DNA of 32,374 nucleotides from UBA7236 sp964638865 (GCA_964638865.1 CAZXBG010000029.1:1-32374); one strand, 5' to 3'. Positions 15,142-24,313 are shown, counted from the stretch's first letter. Translations and numbers: made by a program. Notes: generated by a model from the letters alone, not told the origin.

Positions 15142-17622
15142 TTAACGCAACAAAGTCACTGTTCCGCGAAGCGAATAAACCTTTCCCGGTTCGTTTGATT
15201 TTTCATAGGTTACCATCCAAACATACATGCCTATTTCCTGATCTATGGAATTTACTTTACCATCCCAACCGTATAAAATATCCTGCGTAGCAAATACTCT
15301 TTGTCCCCAGCGATTATAAATATCAAAAGTGAATATTGGATAAAAAATCGGATTTAAAATATGAAAATTATCATTTACTCCGTCTTCATTTGGTGTAAAT
15401 GCATTCGGAATAATTAATTCACTTTCCGACATCACCACAATAATGGAATCGGGTTCCGAAATACATCCGTGTTCTTCTCCGGTTACATAATAAACATTTT
15501 CTTCTCCTACACTAAAGGCAAGTGTTGAGGCACAGGTTGGACAATTAATATCATCTGTGGGATACCATAAATAATTTACATCATCTCCAACAATTGTTTC
15601 TACTTCTAATAATGCAAGTGCGCCGTCATTTACAAAAACAGTATCGGGATATGCATTAATTACAGGTGCTTCCCAAATAAATACTTGTATAGGTTCCGAT
15701 TTTCCTTCACAACCATTATCATCAATTACCGTTACATAATAAATACCTGTGGAGTCCACAAATAAATTGTTGGAACCCGTTGCTAAAACAAAATCCGTTT
15801 CATCGGTCCATACATAACTTGTATAACCTCCCGGAGCAATAATAGTAGTTTGGTAACAACCTTCAAATGGACCTATATCAACAATAGGTAATTGATTTAC
15901 CGTTACTGTTTGCGACACGGTATCCGTCATATCACAAAGATCATGAATAATAGAGGTATATGTTGTTGTTGTTATTGGCCAAACCAAATGTACATCTTCA
16001 TAAACACCTCCGGGAAGCCATTCATAAACATATGGGGGAACACCATAATTTCCGGATGCATAAAGATCTATAGTATCACCCGCACAAATGGTAAAATCTG
16101 GATGCAAGTCAGACTCTTCCGGATTTTCTTCCACGGTTTTTCCTTCAATGGTAATTACCCAACTTCCTGCTGGCATAAAATGACATAATATTCCGCAAGG
16201 TGGTTGTGTACAACTGCAATGCCAGGTGCGCATTTCGAAGGTGAAATTATAATCGGCACATTGCGGTGGAATACAGGCTATGGTATTAAACATATCAAGG
16301 TCGACACCATAACAGGTGCCTGCAGTGTCGCCGGCGGGTGGAAGACAGGTCCAGAATGAACCGACGGCAGGTGAGTCATCACAAATTCCGAGAATGCGAA
16401 ATGCAGCTTCTTTCATTAAACAATCGGTAACAAAAAAACATCCGAAATTCTGCGAATAATAAGTGCCGTCGAAATAGGCTGCTGTTAAAGTTGTTTTTCC
16501 GGGAACAACAATATCTAAGGAATAAGAACAAAAATCAGCTTCGCTCCAGCACAAAGGATCAAATTCAAATCCGATATCACCGGCAACATAAGTTGCTTCG
16601 CCAATTAATGTAGGATCAATTACAACAGGATATGATCGTTCCGGGGCGACAAGCCATTTTGTATTTACTTTAATTTGTAAAATATATCCGCCGTCCTTTT
16701 TAATTAATTTATACGCAACTGCATCTACCTGATCCTGATGGTGTGTTTTCTCCTTGCTCTGATCGAGAATTATGGGTTTATCAATACGCAACATCGGCAA
16801 ACCAAATTCATTTTTTAATATTAGTTTTCCTTTCCAGTCGCCGTTAGGTAAATAATATCCGTCAGCATCCTCTTCTGCAAAATGATAACCTACCGGAAGA
16901 TCAATAAATTCTTCAATAATTAAATAATCGGAATTAATATCCACTATACTTTTATCCTGAATTATAAAATTTGTTTTAATACCACTTTTTCTAAAAGCAA
17001 TTTCCCCATCCATTCCCTTAAATATATTTGTTATCCATGCACCATCTCTTCCAACTGTATGTTGAGAGGTGTTAAAATATTGTGCAGAAGAAAAAGAATT
17101 TCCTGTTTGAAATAATAATTTCAGATCGTCATTAAATCTAAAATTAAGGTCCTTAATAGTGATGGAGGTATGATTATTTAAAAAATCAATTTGCGTTGGA
17201 AGTGGCTGCGCATCAGCAAGATAAATTCCACTCACGGCACTTGGGTGAAGATAAAAATCAATGGCACGCATATAGCCGTTATTGTCGACATAATTGATTG
17301 GGCCATATGCTTGTTGCGTATAAAAAATTTTCCCTTCCGAATTATTTTTGATATAATATCTAAAATCGTTAGTTCTTTTTTGAATTAATTCATAACAATC
17401 GTCGGGTGCATTGATTGGTAAAATTCCGAAATCGGGATTGGAACGAAATTGCTCCGGAGTGTTGTCGAGTAATTCTTTGGAAATAATTTTTTGAGGAATA
17501 TATTTTCCCGCGGAAGGTTCTGTAAATGAGGTATAGTCATTTTTTTTTACCTGCATCTGCTGTTGTGCAAATACGCACTGCATTGCAGCAATGAGGATAA
17601 AAAAAAATAATATTCTTTTCAT
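15142..17622 (-). CDS. Large secreted protein with T9SS type B (gliding-motility) sorting domain
   Basis: 826 residues. Signal peptide about 1-19 (FAQQQ after the core). The N-terminal 40-340 region (PINAPDDCYELIQKRTNDFR onward to YPVVIDPTL) resembles the beta-rich start of Bacteroidota proteins that carry SBBP or DUF7948-like domains; I am not certain of the family. A cysteine-rich middle (about 350-500) contains many Cys pairs such as CSCTQPPCGILC. Ig-like or PKD-like segments follow (about 510-730). Residues 736-826 are the CHU_C/type B sorting domain: IIPNAFTPNEDGVNDNF, IYNRWGQRVF and YGWDGK. It is expected to cross the outer membrane by the type IX system and stay at the surface. A similar gene lies 113 bases upstream. 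Confidence 0.85.
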   Translation of the reverse strand: MKRILFFFILIAAMQCVFAQQQMQVKKNDYTSFTEPSAGKYIPQKIISKELLDNTPEQFRSNPDFGILPINAPDDCYELIQKRTNDFRYYIKNNSEGKIFYTQQAYGPINYVDNNGYMRAIDFYLHPSAVSGIYLADAQPLPTQIDFLNNHTSITIKDLNFRFNDDLKLLFQTGNSFSSAQYFNTSQHTVGRDGAWITNIFKGMDGEIAFRKSGIKTNFIIQDKSIVDINSDYLIIEEFIDLPVGYHFAEEDADGYYLPNGDWKGKLILKNEFGLPMLRIDKPIILDQSKEKTHHQDQVDAVAYKLIKKDGGYILQIKVNTKWLVAPERSYPVVIDPTLIGEATYVAGDIGFEFDPLCWSEADFCSYSLDIVVPGKTTLTAAYFDGTYYSQNFGCFFVTDCLMKEAAFRILGICDDSPAVGSFWTCLPPAGDTAGTCYGVDLDMFNTIACIPPQCADYNFTFEMRTWHCSCTQPPCGILCHFMPAGSWVITIEGKTVEENPEESDLHPDFTICAGDTIDLYASGNYGVPPYVYEWLPGGVYEDVHLVWPITTTTYTSIIHDLCDMTDTVSQTVTVNQLPIVDIGPFEGCYQTTIIAPGGYTSYVWTDETDFVLATGSNNLFVDSTGIYYVTVIDDNGCEGKSEPIQVFIWEAPVINAYPDTVFVNDGALALLEVETIVGDDVNYLWYPTDDINCPTCASTLAFSVGEENVYYVTGEEHGCISEPDSIIVVMSESELIIPNAFTPNEDGVNDNFHILNPIFYPIFTFDIYNRWGQRVFATQDILYGWDGKVNSIDQEIGMYVWMVTYEKSNEPGKVYSLRGTVTLLR

Positions 17623-17697
17623 AATATTAACGCATCCTGCATATAAGAACCATTTTTACCAAACGGACCTTTATACAATTTCAAATTCTAACAAAAT

Positions 17698-17729
17698 ATT
17701 AATACGGTAATTTAATTTACCGTATTAAT
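17698..17729 (-). terminator. Terminator-like hairpin between the two T9SS cargo genes
   Basis: ATTAATACGGTAA (17698-17710) and TTACCGTATTAAT (17717-17729) are perfect 13-base arms with a 6-base loop, 6 bases past the stop of the gene at 17736. On the minus strand it is followed by ATTTTG. The stem is AT-rich and the T-run short, so termination may be partial. Confidence 0.6.
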
Positions 17730-17735
17730 AAAATA

Positions 17736-20657
17736 TTATCTCACCAATGTAATATTTCCCTGCATTTGAATGGAATTTCCATTTCCACCTGTTGCACTTA
17801 ATACATATACGTAAGAACCCATTTCCTGGGCTATTCCTTTATATGTTCCATCCCAACACATTTCCTGATTATTTATTATTCCTACATTATCAGAAAAATA
17901 AACCTGTTGGCCCCAGCGGTTATAAACCGAAATTTCAAAATCAACAACGGCGGAACCGATGATTAACAGAAAATCGTTTGTTCCATCACCGTTTGGTGAA
18001 AATGCTGTTGGAATATCAACTATTGGATCACACACATCTATAACTTCATTCACCAAAAATGTTTTAGTAACGTCGCAGGCATCATCCGTTGTATTAATTG
18101 TTACCGTGTACGTTCCAAATAAAGAAACTTCAATTGTTTGTGATGTTGCTCCTATGTTCCAATTATAATTTGATCCCGGGTAACCGGCATCCAATTCTAC
18201 CACTCCGCCTATACAATATTCGGCAGTATCAAATTCGGCAAATGGATATTCAACAAAGGCGGTGAGTGTATCATAACTTGAGCAACCTTCATCATCTTCC
18301 CCAACCACCAAATAACTTGTTGTGGTATCCGGATAAACGGTGAAATAAAAATCGTCGGAGAGCAGTGAATCTGTTGTAAGTTCATACCATTCGTAATACG
18401 GAACGCCAACAGTTAATGTGCTAAATACAGCAGCATCGCCAACACAAATGGTTACATCATCTCCCCCCTCCACAGGAATTGTTTCAATTACTGTTATCGT
18501 TTTTGTACCGCTTCCGCTTCCACATTCATTTAATGCGAAAATATTTAAAGTATATACCCCTGCTTCATCCCAAACAATTCCAACAACATTATTGGAGGTA
18601 TCCACAATTGTTCCACCGGATAATGACCAGTCATAATAAGTGGTAATAAAATAGGGAACATTGAAATAAGTAGTATCACCGGTACAAGCTTTTGGAGGGC
18701 CGCTAATTGTTACAATTGGTACATCAATAACATGGAAAGTAACATATTCGCTCCAAGGTCCGGGACAACCGAAACTGATTTCTCTTACCCGCAAAGTAAC
18801 ATCTCCTGTTGCACCGGTAAAGTCGATATAAATAGGATTATATGGCCAGACAAAAGGAGTTCCGATTCCAAACTGGAACTGGTAATCTGAATTAATATTA
18901 TAAGGAACTACCAGGGCATTTCCGATGGCTCCTTCACACAATAAAGTATCTTCCGGAATTAACACCGGAGCATTATCTGCAGGTGCACCAATTGATAAAT
19001 GGATGAGTGTTCCCAAAGTATTTTCCGATGGTGTTCCGCAATTTGCATTTACACGCATGTACCAAATTCCCGCATCCAAACCAAGTGCAAGAAGATCGAA
19101 ATAACCCGGTATCACAAGATCAATTGTTCCTGATTCTGTATCTACCGTTAATCCGAGATCACAAATACTCGCCTGTGTAAAGAACATTGCATCTAAAACT
19201 TCCACACAAAAAGTATTGGTATCGCAATAAATTTCAAGGTCGTCAAAAACATGCACATCGTAAGTGATGGTAACAGTTACACCGGAATCTTCGGTGATAC
19301 ACACATAAACATCTTCAATATCATTTGTTTCAATATCACATTCCTGAATGCAGATAGGACCATATACCGAACCGACCACCGGGGGTAAACTGGATACCAC
19401 ACGAATAAAATAATTACATCCGGGAGGAACAACAGGAACAATTCCTGAAACTGTTCCCGGAGGAGAACCTAAAGCAGGATCGTAAGTTGCGTTGCTATAA
19501 AATGTTCCAATTATAGAGGGATCATCAAAACTTCCTGTTGAATCGCTGAGTTCGGCAGTGTAAACATTGCCTACTGTAAAAACCCCGGTAGAGAAAAATG
19601 GAACATCAATAACAGAGTTTACGCACACTGCATTGGAGTCGTAAGTAACTACAGGAGCAAGTGTTGTAATGGTATTTGGACAATTTTCCACCGTGAAACA
19701 CACACTGGCTTCTCCGAAAATTTCAGGCAGCGGGGATGTTCGGTTTATTCGCACTTTATAACAAGAACCATCAGGAACAAAACCCGGAATAACTGCTGCT
19801 ATTGCTCCGGTTGTATCTTCAGCAAAAATGGTGAAAACGCCTAAGCTGGTAGGAGATGCAAAAGCGCCAACAGCATTGGATAATTCTATTTCATAAATTC
19901 CATCGCAAAGCGGATCGGTAAGCGACCAGCCGACAACGATGGTGCTGAGCTTACAAACAGGATCAGGAAATAAAAAATCAATTACGATATCTACGGGGTG
20001 AATATCTTCATCGTATGTTCCAACGGCGATAATATCATCAACTGCAAATGACATGGTGCTGGCACCGCCACTTGCATCATTTACCCATCGGAAAGCAAAC
20101 CGCAAATCTGCAACTTCCTGAAATGCGGGATCAGTAATCACTTCATATTTCCATAAAGTTTGATCATTATAAAGCGACATGCCAACCGGCGTCCAGGCAC
20201 CACCATCGGCGCTGTAATAAACCTGTCCATAATCGTTAGCATCTCCTTCCGCTAACCAGAAAAAAGTAAATTCAATATCGATAAGACCAAGCGTGCAAAA
20301 CCCACCTGACATTTCTGCAAAATTGTCGGACGCAGCATCAGTATTATAACTGGCACAAGTAATTGCAGGTGCGGCTTCTTCATCGTGAATATGAAGATAT
20401 TTACTCATGGGTGCACCCCCTATAGTTCCCGATTCTGTAAGGTCCTGGGTGGTTGTACTTGGATATCCGAACCCACCGGCATAACTGTTGTTTATGATCC
20501 ATTTATTAGTTCCAACTGCGCCGCCGGGGCCGGCTGAGTTCAATATAAAAGCGGCGGTTGCGCCGTTAAAATCTTCCGTATAGAGTTGAAATGTTTGGGC
20601 ATTTAGTCCAAATATTGTGAAGCTAAAAACGAGGAGGGTGGTGTAAAATCTGATCAT
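17736..20657 (-). CDS. Large secreted protein with T9SS type B sorting domain and N-terminal jelly-roll domain
   Basis: 973 residues. Signal peptide 1-20 (LNAQ). Residues about 22-215 look like a MAM/lectin-like jelly roll: LYTEDFNGATAAF, then QVYYSADGGAWTPVG and FAVDDIIAVGTYD. Residues 220-650 hold several beta-sandwich segments with regular spacing and many Cys. Two PKD/Ig-like units follow (about 655-790), with TISGPPKACTGD and GGDDVTICVGDAAVF. Residues 880-973 are the type B sorting domain: VDIPTAFSPNGDGTNDFLL, VYNRWGQQVYF and CWDGTYKG. It is probably a surface-exposed adhesin-like protein; ligand unknown. It has its own promoter and a terminator-like hairpin, so it may be expressed separately from the downstream T9SS gene. 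Confidence 0.86.
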   Translation of the reverse strand: MIRFYTTLLVFSFTIFGLNAQTFQLYTEDFNGATAAFILNSAGPGGAVGTNKWIINNSYAGGFGYPSTTTQDLTESGTIGGAPMSKYLHIHDEEAAPAITCASYNTDAASDNFAEMSGGFCTLGLIDIEFTFFWLAEGDANDYGQVYYSADGGAWTPVGMSLYNDQTLWKYEVITDPAFQEVADLRFAFRWVNDASGGASTMSFAVDDIIAVGTYDEDIHPVDIVIDFLFPDPVCKLSTIVVGWSLTDPLCDGIYEIELSNAVGAFASPTSLGVFTIFAEDTTGAIAAVIPGFVPDGSCYKVRINRTSPLPEIFGEASVCFTVENCPNTITTLAPVVTYDSNAVCVNSVIDVPFFSTGVFTVGNVYTAELSDSTGSFDDPSIIGTFYSNATYDPALGSPPGTVSGIVPVVPPGCNYFIRVVSSLPPVVGSVYGPICIQECDIETNDIEDVYVCITEDSGVTVTITYDVHVFDDLEIYCDTNTFCVEVLDAMFFTQASICDLGLTVDTESGTIDLVIPGYFDLLALGLDAGIWYMRVNANCGTPSENTLGTLIHLSIGAPADNAPVLIPEDTLLCEGAIGNALVVPYNINSDYQFQFGIGTPFVWPYNPIYIDFTGATGDVTLRVREISFGCPGPWSEYVTFHVIDVPIVTISGPPKACTGDTTYFNVPYFITTYYDWSLSGGTIVDTSNNVVGIVWDEAGVYTLNIFALNECGSGSGTKTITVIETIPVEGGDDVTICVGDAAVFSTLTVGVPYYEWYELTTDSLLSDDFYFTVYPDTTTSYLVVGEDDEGCSSYDTLTAFVEYPFAEFDTAEYCIGGVVELDAGYPGSNYNWNIGATSQTIEVSLFGTYTVTINTTDDACDVTKTFLVNEVIDVCDPIVDIPTAFSPNGDGTNDFLLIIGSAVVDFEISVYNRWGQQVYFSDNVGIINNQEMCWDGTYKGIAQEMGSYVYVLSATGGNGNSIQMQGNITLVR

Positions 20658-20676
20658 AGGCTTGCTGAATGGGAGA

Positions 20677-20709
20677 CTAAGTTAAGGAATTTTTGGAATA
20701 TGTAGCAAA
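20677..20709 (-). promoter_or_regulatory. Candidate promoter of the 973-residue T9SS gene
   Basis: On the minus strand TTTG (20706-20709) is followed after 21 bases by TAACTTAG (20677-20684), a one-base mismatch to TAnnTTTG. The box lies 19 bases before the ATG at 20657. Confidence 0.45.
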
Positions 20710-20882
20710 GTGGCAGGTAAAAGTGGGGAGAAACGGCGAAACGAGAATCAAAAATTCAAAAAATTATGCGCAAACAACTACCTATTTTGTTTGTGTAATT
20801 TTAAATTCCGTTCCAATTTTGCCAGTTTCATAATCTTCAGGAGCCCTTTGTTTTGTGTGTCCCTTATCCCGATACTCATGTC

Positions 20883-21046
20883 CCTTTTTTGCGTTACGCA
20901 CGGACTAAAGTCCGTGGTTACAAGATGTATCGTCCCTTCGGGACTTTTAGTTATCGAAACAATTAAATAGTCAGCTTTAATTATTTGTAAATCTGCATTT
21001 TAAATATTTGTTTATCTTTTTTTTATCCGCCCAATCCGCGTCATCC
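20883..21046. repeat. Interspersed hairpin repeat, copy A
   Basis: These 164 bases are identical to 21353-21516 and similar to the right edge of the window. The unit contains two hairpins: CACGGAC-TAAA-GTCCGTG (20899-20916) and GTCCC-TTC-GGGAC (20932-20944). An AT-rich part and a tail with CCAATCCGCGTCATCC follow. It does not look coding; frames through it are by-products. The hairpin-pair design recalls REP elements that are moved by RAYT transposases, but no such gene is in the window. Bases 20710-20882 show nothing clear. Confidence 0.85.
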
Positions 21047-21095
21047 GCGCCTGCCTGCCCTTTTTTTGGCAGGTTCCCCTTTTTTAACCATTATT

Positions 21096-21269
21096 CTTTT
21101 TTTGTATCCCTTTTTTATCATTATTTATCCGCNNNNNNNNNNNNNNNNNNNNNNNNNNNNNNNNNNNNNNNNNNNNNNNNNNNNNNNNNNNNNNNNNNNN
21201 NNNNNNNNNNNNNNNNNNNNNNNNNNNNNNNNCTTTTTTTGTATCCCTTTTTTATCATTATTTATCCGC
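21096..21269. other. 100-N scaffold gap flanked by an identical 37-base sequence
   Basis: Ns occupy 21133-21232, exactly 100. The 37 bases before the gap (21096-21132) and after it (21233-21269) are identical, starting C then seven T, GTATCCC, and ending TTATCCGC. The gap is therefore a placeholder of unknown size inside the repeat, and the flanks may be one and the same sequence. Confidence 0.95.
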
Positions 21270-21352
21270 TCAATCCGCGTCATCCGCGTTCCCCTTTTTT
21301 TATTCCGTCAAATTCATGTCATCCATGCCTGCGCTGCCGCTTCTGCAGGTTA

Positions 21353-21516
21353 CCTTTTTTGCGTTACGCACGGACTAAAGTCCGTGGTTACAAGATGTAT
21401 CGTCCCTTCGGGACTTTTAGTTATCGAAACAATTAAATAGTCAGCTTTAATTATTTGTAAATCTGCATTTTAAATATTTGTTTATCTTTTTTTTATCCGC
21501 CCAATCCGCGTCATCC
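21353..21516. repeat. Interspersed hairpin repeat, copy B
   Basis: Identical to copy A at an offset of 470 bases, with hairpins at 21369-21386 and 21402-21414. It is followed (about 21522-21660) by T-rich tails with variants of TCAATCCGCGTCATCCGC and AAATTCATGTCATCC, which also occur after the gap at 21258-21330. The stretch 21517-21722 holds only these low-complexity tails. Confidence 0.85.
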
Positions 21517-21722
21517 TCGTTTCCTTTTTTAACCATTATTCTTTTTTTGTATCCCTTTTTTATCATTATTTATCCGCTCAATCCGCGTCATCCGCCTTCC
21601 CCTTTTTTATTCCGCCAAATTCATGTCATCCGCATTCCCCTTATTATCCGCCACCATTATTATTTGTTGTGTTTTCTTATCAGCTTGTCAAATAACTACA
21701 GAGTATCCAATACTTTATAAAA

Positions 21723-22238
21723 TCAATCTTCCTCCTCTTTAATAATAAAATTATTTTCATTTTCCGGAACATCTTTTTTCCCAAAATTAAAATCTCCTCT
21801 TATCTCACTATGTCTTATTTCGCCACCTGTATATCCCACATAACTTAATACACCGGCAGAAGCAGCGGAACCTATCAGAGTAATTATCATAAATGCCTGC
21901 ACTGCTTTCTTTTTAAAGTGTAATAATAAAATAGTGATAAAAGCTAATCCTCCGGTAATAAAAATAACCAATCTTCCTGTTTCGGCAATTTCTTCATGTT
22001 GTTGAATTGCATCCCGTGTTACCCCAACAATTTCTTCTACCTGTTCCTCAGCCGGTTCACCTGTGGCAAATACAGGGATAGTAAAAGCTGCTGCCAACAT
22101 TATGAGCAGCAGACTTGCGAATTTCAGGTGTTGCTTTTTAAATATAAAGGATGCAACTATAAATCCTGTTCCGATCAAACTTAGTATGATGGGAAAGTGG
22201 TTTAGCAATAAATGCCAATGCGCTGGGTTAATGTTCAT
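21723..22238 (-). CDS. Four-helix inner-membrane protein, DUF2231-like
   Basis: 171 residues. Four hydrophobic helices lie at about 13-33, 38-58, 88-107 and 111-131. The N-terminal HWHLLLNHFPIILSLIGTG resembles the HFP motif of DUF2231-type membrane proteins, whose function is unknown. An acidic loop (residues 60-86) separates helices 2 and 3, and the tail is charged and acidic, ending EEED. The gene is 64 bases downstream of the PspC-domain gene on the same strand, so it is probably the third gene of a PadR-controlled unit, although a hairpin lies at the boundary. The family call is moderate; the membrane topology is clear. Confidence 0.6.
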   Translation of the reverse strand: MNINPAHWHLLLNHFPIILSLIGTGFIVASFIFKKQHLKFASLLLIMLAAAFTIPVFATGEPAEEQVEEIVGVTRDAIQQHEEIAETGRLVIFITGGLAFITILLLHFKKKAVQAFMIITLIGSAASAGVLSYVGYTGGEIRHSEIRGDFNFGKKDVPENENNFIIKEEED

Positions 22239-22277
22239 AATCGTAAAATTTAAAATTAATAAATATTTTTTACGATT
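22239..22277 (-). promoter_or_regulatory. Leader hairpin directly abutting the start codon of the DUF2231-like gene
   Basis: AATCGTAAAA (22239-22248) and TTTTACGATT (22268-22277) are perfect 10-base arms around a 19-base AT-only loop. The inner arm ends at the base next to the ATG (22236-22238), so no separate ribosome-binding site fits between. It may control translation or bind a regulator. Confidence 0.45.
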
Positions 22278-22290
22278 GCCTTTTCTTTTA

Positions 22291-22317
22291 AAACCGGTCT
22301 GCCTAAAAAACCGGTTT
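22291..22317 (-). terminator. Hairpin spanning the stop codon of the PspC-domain gene
   Basis: AAACCGGT (22291-22298) and ACCGGTTT (22310-22317) form a perfect 8-base stem whose 11-base loop contains the TAG stop (22303-22305). On the minus strand it is followed by only a few Ts, so it may be a weak terminator or an attenuator before the next gene. Confidence 0.4.
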
Positions 22318-23934
22318 GAGTCCCACAGGGGTCATTTTAAGTTTATTGTCGTATAACTCAATATATTTTAACTCTGAGGTATATTCATTATCGTCGAGAC
22401 AAAACTCGAGGTTTTTATTTATTTGTACAAATTTGTCCACTGGAACCCGAATGGTAACATATACCTGTTGATCTCTCCATTGTTCCGTTTCATTTAATTT
22501 GATTATCGACGGAATAGTCAATAGGGAGTCGCCTGACTGCACAATAAAAAAGATACAATTCTGCGCATTTTCCTTCGCATCAAACCTGTCGTTTCCTCTT
22601 GCAACTTTATTTATGAGCACAACAAAATTGGTATCGGAACTTTTTTCAAATTTCACTTCAATTCGGTGAAATGCATAAGCATTTTCCTCTATGCTGATAT
22701 ATCCCCAATCGTGATGATTTTCCCAATAATCTTTTTTCACAATTGTTTTTCCATGATTTGAACCGGAATCAAAACTATATCCTGTTTTCGATTTGTAATA
22801 GTCAGAATCATTTTCATCCAACTGCACATACAAGGTATTATTTACAGGTTCAAGAAGGTCCATTTTATTGCTTACTTCCCCTTCTTCCCTGAATTCTTTA
22901 CCTATGGTAATACCTAAGTAGATCACGATGAATAAACAAACGGTCCATAATATTCCGAGCGCACCACTAACATATCCGGTTTTCTTTTTAATGCCAACAA
23001 GATATTTTACACTGGAGAATATTAAACCAAGCAAAGGAATAATTACCAGGGCTAAAGCAGACGCCACTAAAAGCCATGCCTGATTGTTTCCTGCCATGAT
23101 CTGATTACCCAAAAAGTCAATCTCTGAAAATGGATTTCCCCAATTGCTGAATAATTCAACAACAATTATAACCACTATCAATAAACTCACAATTAATACA
23201 CCGCCTACAAATATTTTTGCAACTGTTTTTACGGCGGGTTTAATTGTTAAAGCAAATCCCTCTATAAAATCACCGGCGTTTTTTTTTGACTTATTGATGT
23301 TCTCGCGGGAAAAAGTTTGTTTAACCTCTTCACCAAATTCATTTACTTTGGTAGTAAATTGTTTTGCACCGTCTTTTATTGTTTTTTCGATATTGCTGAT
23401 ATCTACTTTTTCTCCGCGCATTTCTAATTTTTCTGCAGTGGTTTTTGCTTCGGGAATAATCAGCCATAAAATAATATACAGCAATAACCCTGTTCCTGCA
23501 AAAAAGAAAGCAACTAAAAATGCAAGTCGTATCCACAAAGCATCTATTTCAAACTTTGCAGCAAATCCTGAACACACACCACCTAAAACATTATGTTCTT
23601 TGTCGCGGTAAAATTTAGATCCACCCGATTTTTTTTCCTGATTGTGTGGCGTATTATAATGTGAAGTTGGAATTTCTTCCTCATAATCTTCCGGTTTTCC
23701 CATTGTTGTAATTATTTCATCCACATAAGCGTCGGTAATGGCACCGCGTTCGCCTACTTTTTCCGTAAATAATTCCGCAATACGATCTTCTATATCTTTA
23801 ATGATCTCGTCACCATCAGGAGTAGAAGTATATTTTTTGCGTATGCTATTTAAATAGCTGTCTAATTTTTTATAAGCAGTTTCGTCTATCTGAAAAACCA
23901 AACCGCCAATATTTACATATAATAATTTGTTCAT
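22303..23934 (-). CDS. PspC-domain membrane protein
   Basis: 543 residues. The N-terminal 1-90 region is cytoplasmic and helical (DEIIKDIEDRIAELF, AYVDEIITTMGKPEDY). The PspC domain is at 107-163: KFYRDKEHNVLGGVCSGFAA, then a helix ending YIILWLIIPEA. A helical linker (170-220) and at least three more membrane helices follow (about 235-262, 282-305 and 325-350). The C-terminal 360-543 part is beta-rich and probably periplasmic. Proteins of this layout are common in Bacteroidota next to PadR regulators and are assumed to take part in envelope stress response; no enzyme activity is evident. Only one base separates it from the PadR stop codon, so the two are surely co-transcribed. Confidence 0.84.
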   Translation of the reverse strand: MNKLLYVNIGGLVFQIDETAYKKLDSYLNSIRKKYTSTPDGDEIIKDIEDRIAELFTEKVGERGAITDAYVDEIITTMGKPEDYEEEIPTSHYNTPHNQEKKSGGSKFYRDKEHNVLGGVCSGFAAKFEIDALWIRLAFLVAFFFAGTGLLLYIILWLIIPEAKTTAEKLEMRGEKVDISNIEKTIKDGAKQFTTKVNEFGEEVKQTFSRENINKSKKNAGDFIEGFALTIKPAVKTVAKIFVGGVLIVSLLIVVIIVVELFSNWGNPFSEIDFLGNQIMAGNNQAWLLVASALALVIIPLLGLIFSSVKYLVGIKKKTGYVSGALGILWTVCLFIVIYLGITIGKEFREEGEVSNKMDLLEPVNNTLYVQLDENDSDYYKSKTGYSFDSGSNHGKTIVKKDYWENHHDWGYISIEENAYAFHRIEVKFEKSSDTNFVVLINKVARGNDRFDAKENAQNCIFFIVQSGDSLLTIPSIIKLNETEQWRDQQVYVTIRVPVDKFVQINKNLEFCLDDNEYTSELKYIELYDNKLKMTPVGLKPVF

Positions 23935-23935
23935 G

Positions 23936-24274
23936 TTAAATTGTGTTTAAATGTTTAGAGTTAATAGATACGGCATTCGATAATTCGAGCCATGTTTTAT
24001 TGAGTTCGGTTAAAAAAAGTTTGCCTTTATCAGTTAACTGATAATATTTGCGCGGTGGACCCGAATTACTTTCCACCCATTTGTAGCTGAGCAGTTCCAT
24101 AGTTTTTAGCCTGTTGAGCAAGGGATAAACTGTTCCTTCTGCAACTAGTAGATTACTTTCTTTTAATCTGCCAATTACATCCGAAGGATAAATTTCCCCT
24201 TCACTTATTATAGCCAGTATACAGAACTCCAGCACACCTTTTCGCATTTGAGCCTGGGCATTTTCTACATTCAT
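23936..24274 (-). CDS. PadR-family transcriptional regulator
   Basis: 112 residues, a small (subfamily 2) PadR protein. The N-terminal winged helix is clear: RKGVLEFCILAIISEGEIYP, SDVIGRLKESNLLVAEGTVY, PLLNRLKTMELL, then the wing YKWVESNSGPPRKYYQLTDK. A single C-terminal helix (LFLTELNKTWLELSNAV) would form the dimer interface. It begins 4 bases after a perfect -7 box, so the mRNA is nearly leaderless. It is the first gene of a unit with the PspC-domain protein (1-base spacing) and probably the DUF2231-like protein, which it is expected to repress along with itself. The inducing signal is unknown. Confidence 0.92.
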   Translation of the reverse strand: MNVENAQAQMRKGVLEFCILAIISEGEIYPSDVIGRLKESNLLVAEGTVYPLLNRLKTMELLSYKWVESNSGPPRKYYQLTDKGKLFLTELNKTWLELSNAVSINSKHLNTI

Positions 24275-24278
24275 GATG

Positions 24279-24313
24279 CAAAGCTATGGTATAACTTTGA
24301 ACTATGCAATACC
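24279..24313 (-). promoter_or_regulatory. Promoter and possible operator of the PadR unit
   Basis: On the minus strand TAGCTTTG (24279-24286) matches TAnnTTTG, with ATTG (24307-24310) 20 bases upstream. Between them lies an inverted repeat, GGTAT (24288-24292) and ATACC (24309-24313), a plausible site for autorepression. The plus strand carries TAACTTTG (24292-24299 region), so divergent transcription towards the gene at 24416 is also possible. Confidence 0.5.

Noticed and set aside
20883..21660. CRISPR array
   Set aside because: The repeats are long, internally structured and separated by low-complexity tails, not short direct repeats with unique spacers; no cas gene is present.
20710..21720. 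Several plus-strand open frames of 80-142 codons, two of them spanning the Ns
   Set aside because: They lie entirely in the non-coding hairpin repeats and T-rich tails, are dominated by Phe/Ile/Leu from T-runs, and two cross the scaffold gap.
23144..23611. 155-codon plus-strand frame
   Set aside because: It is antisense to the PspC-domain gene, and its hydrophobicity mirrors the membrane helices on the other strand.
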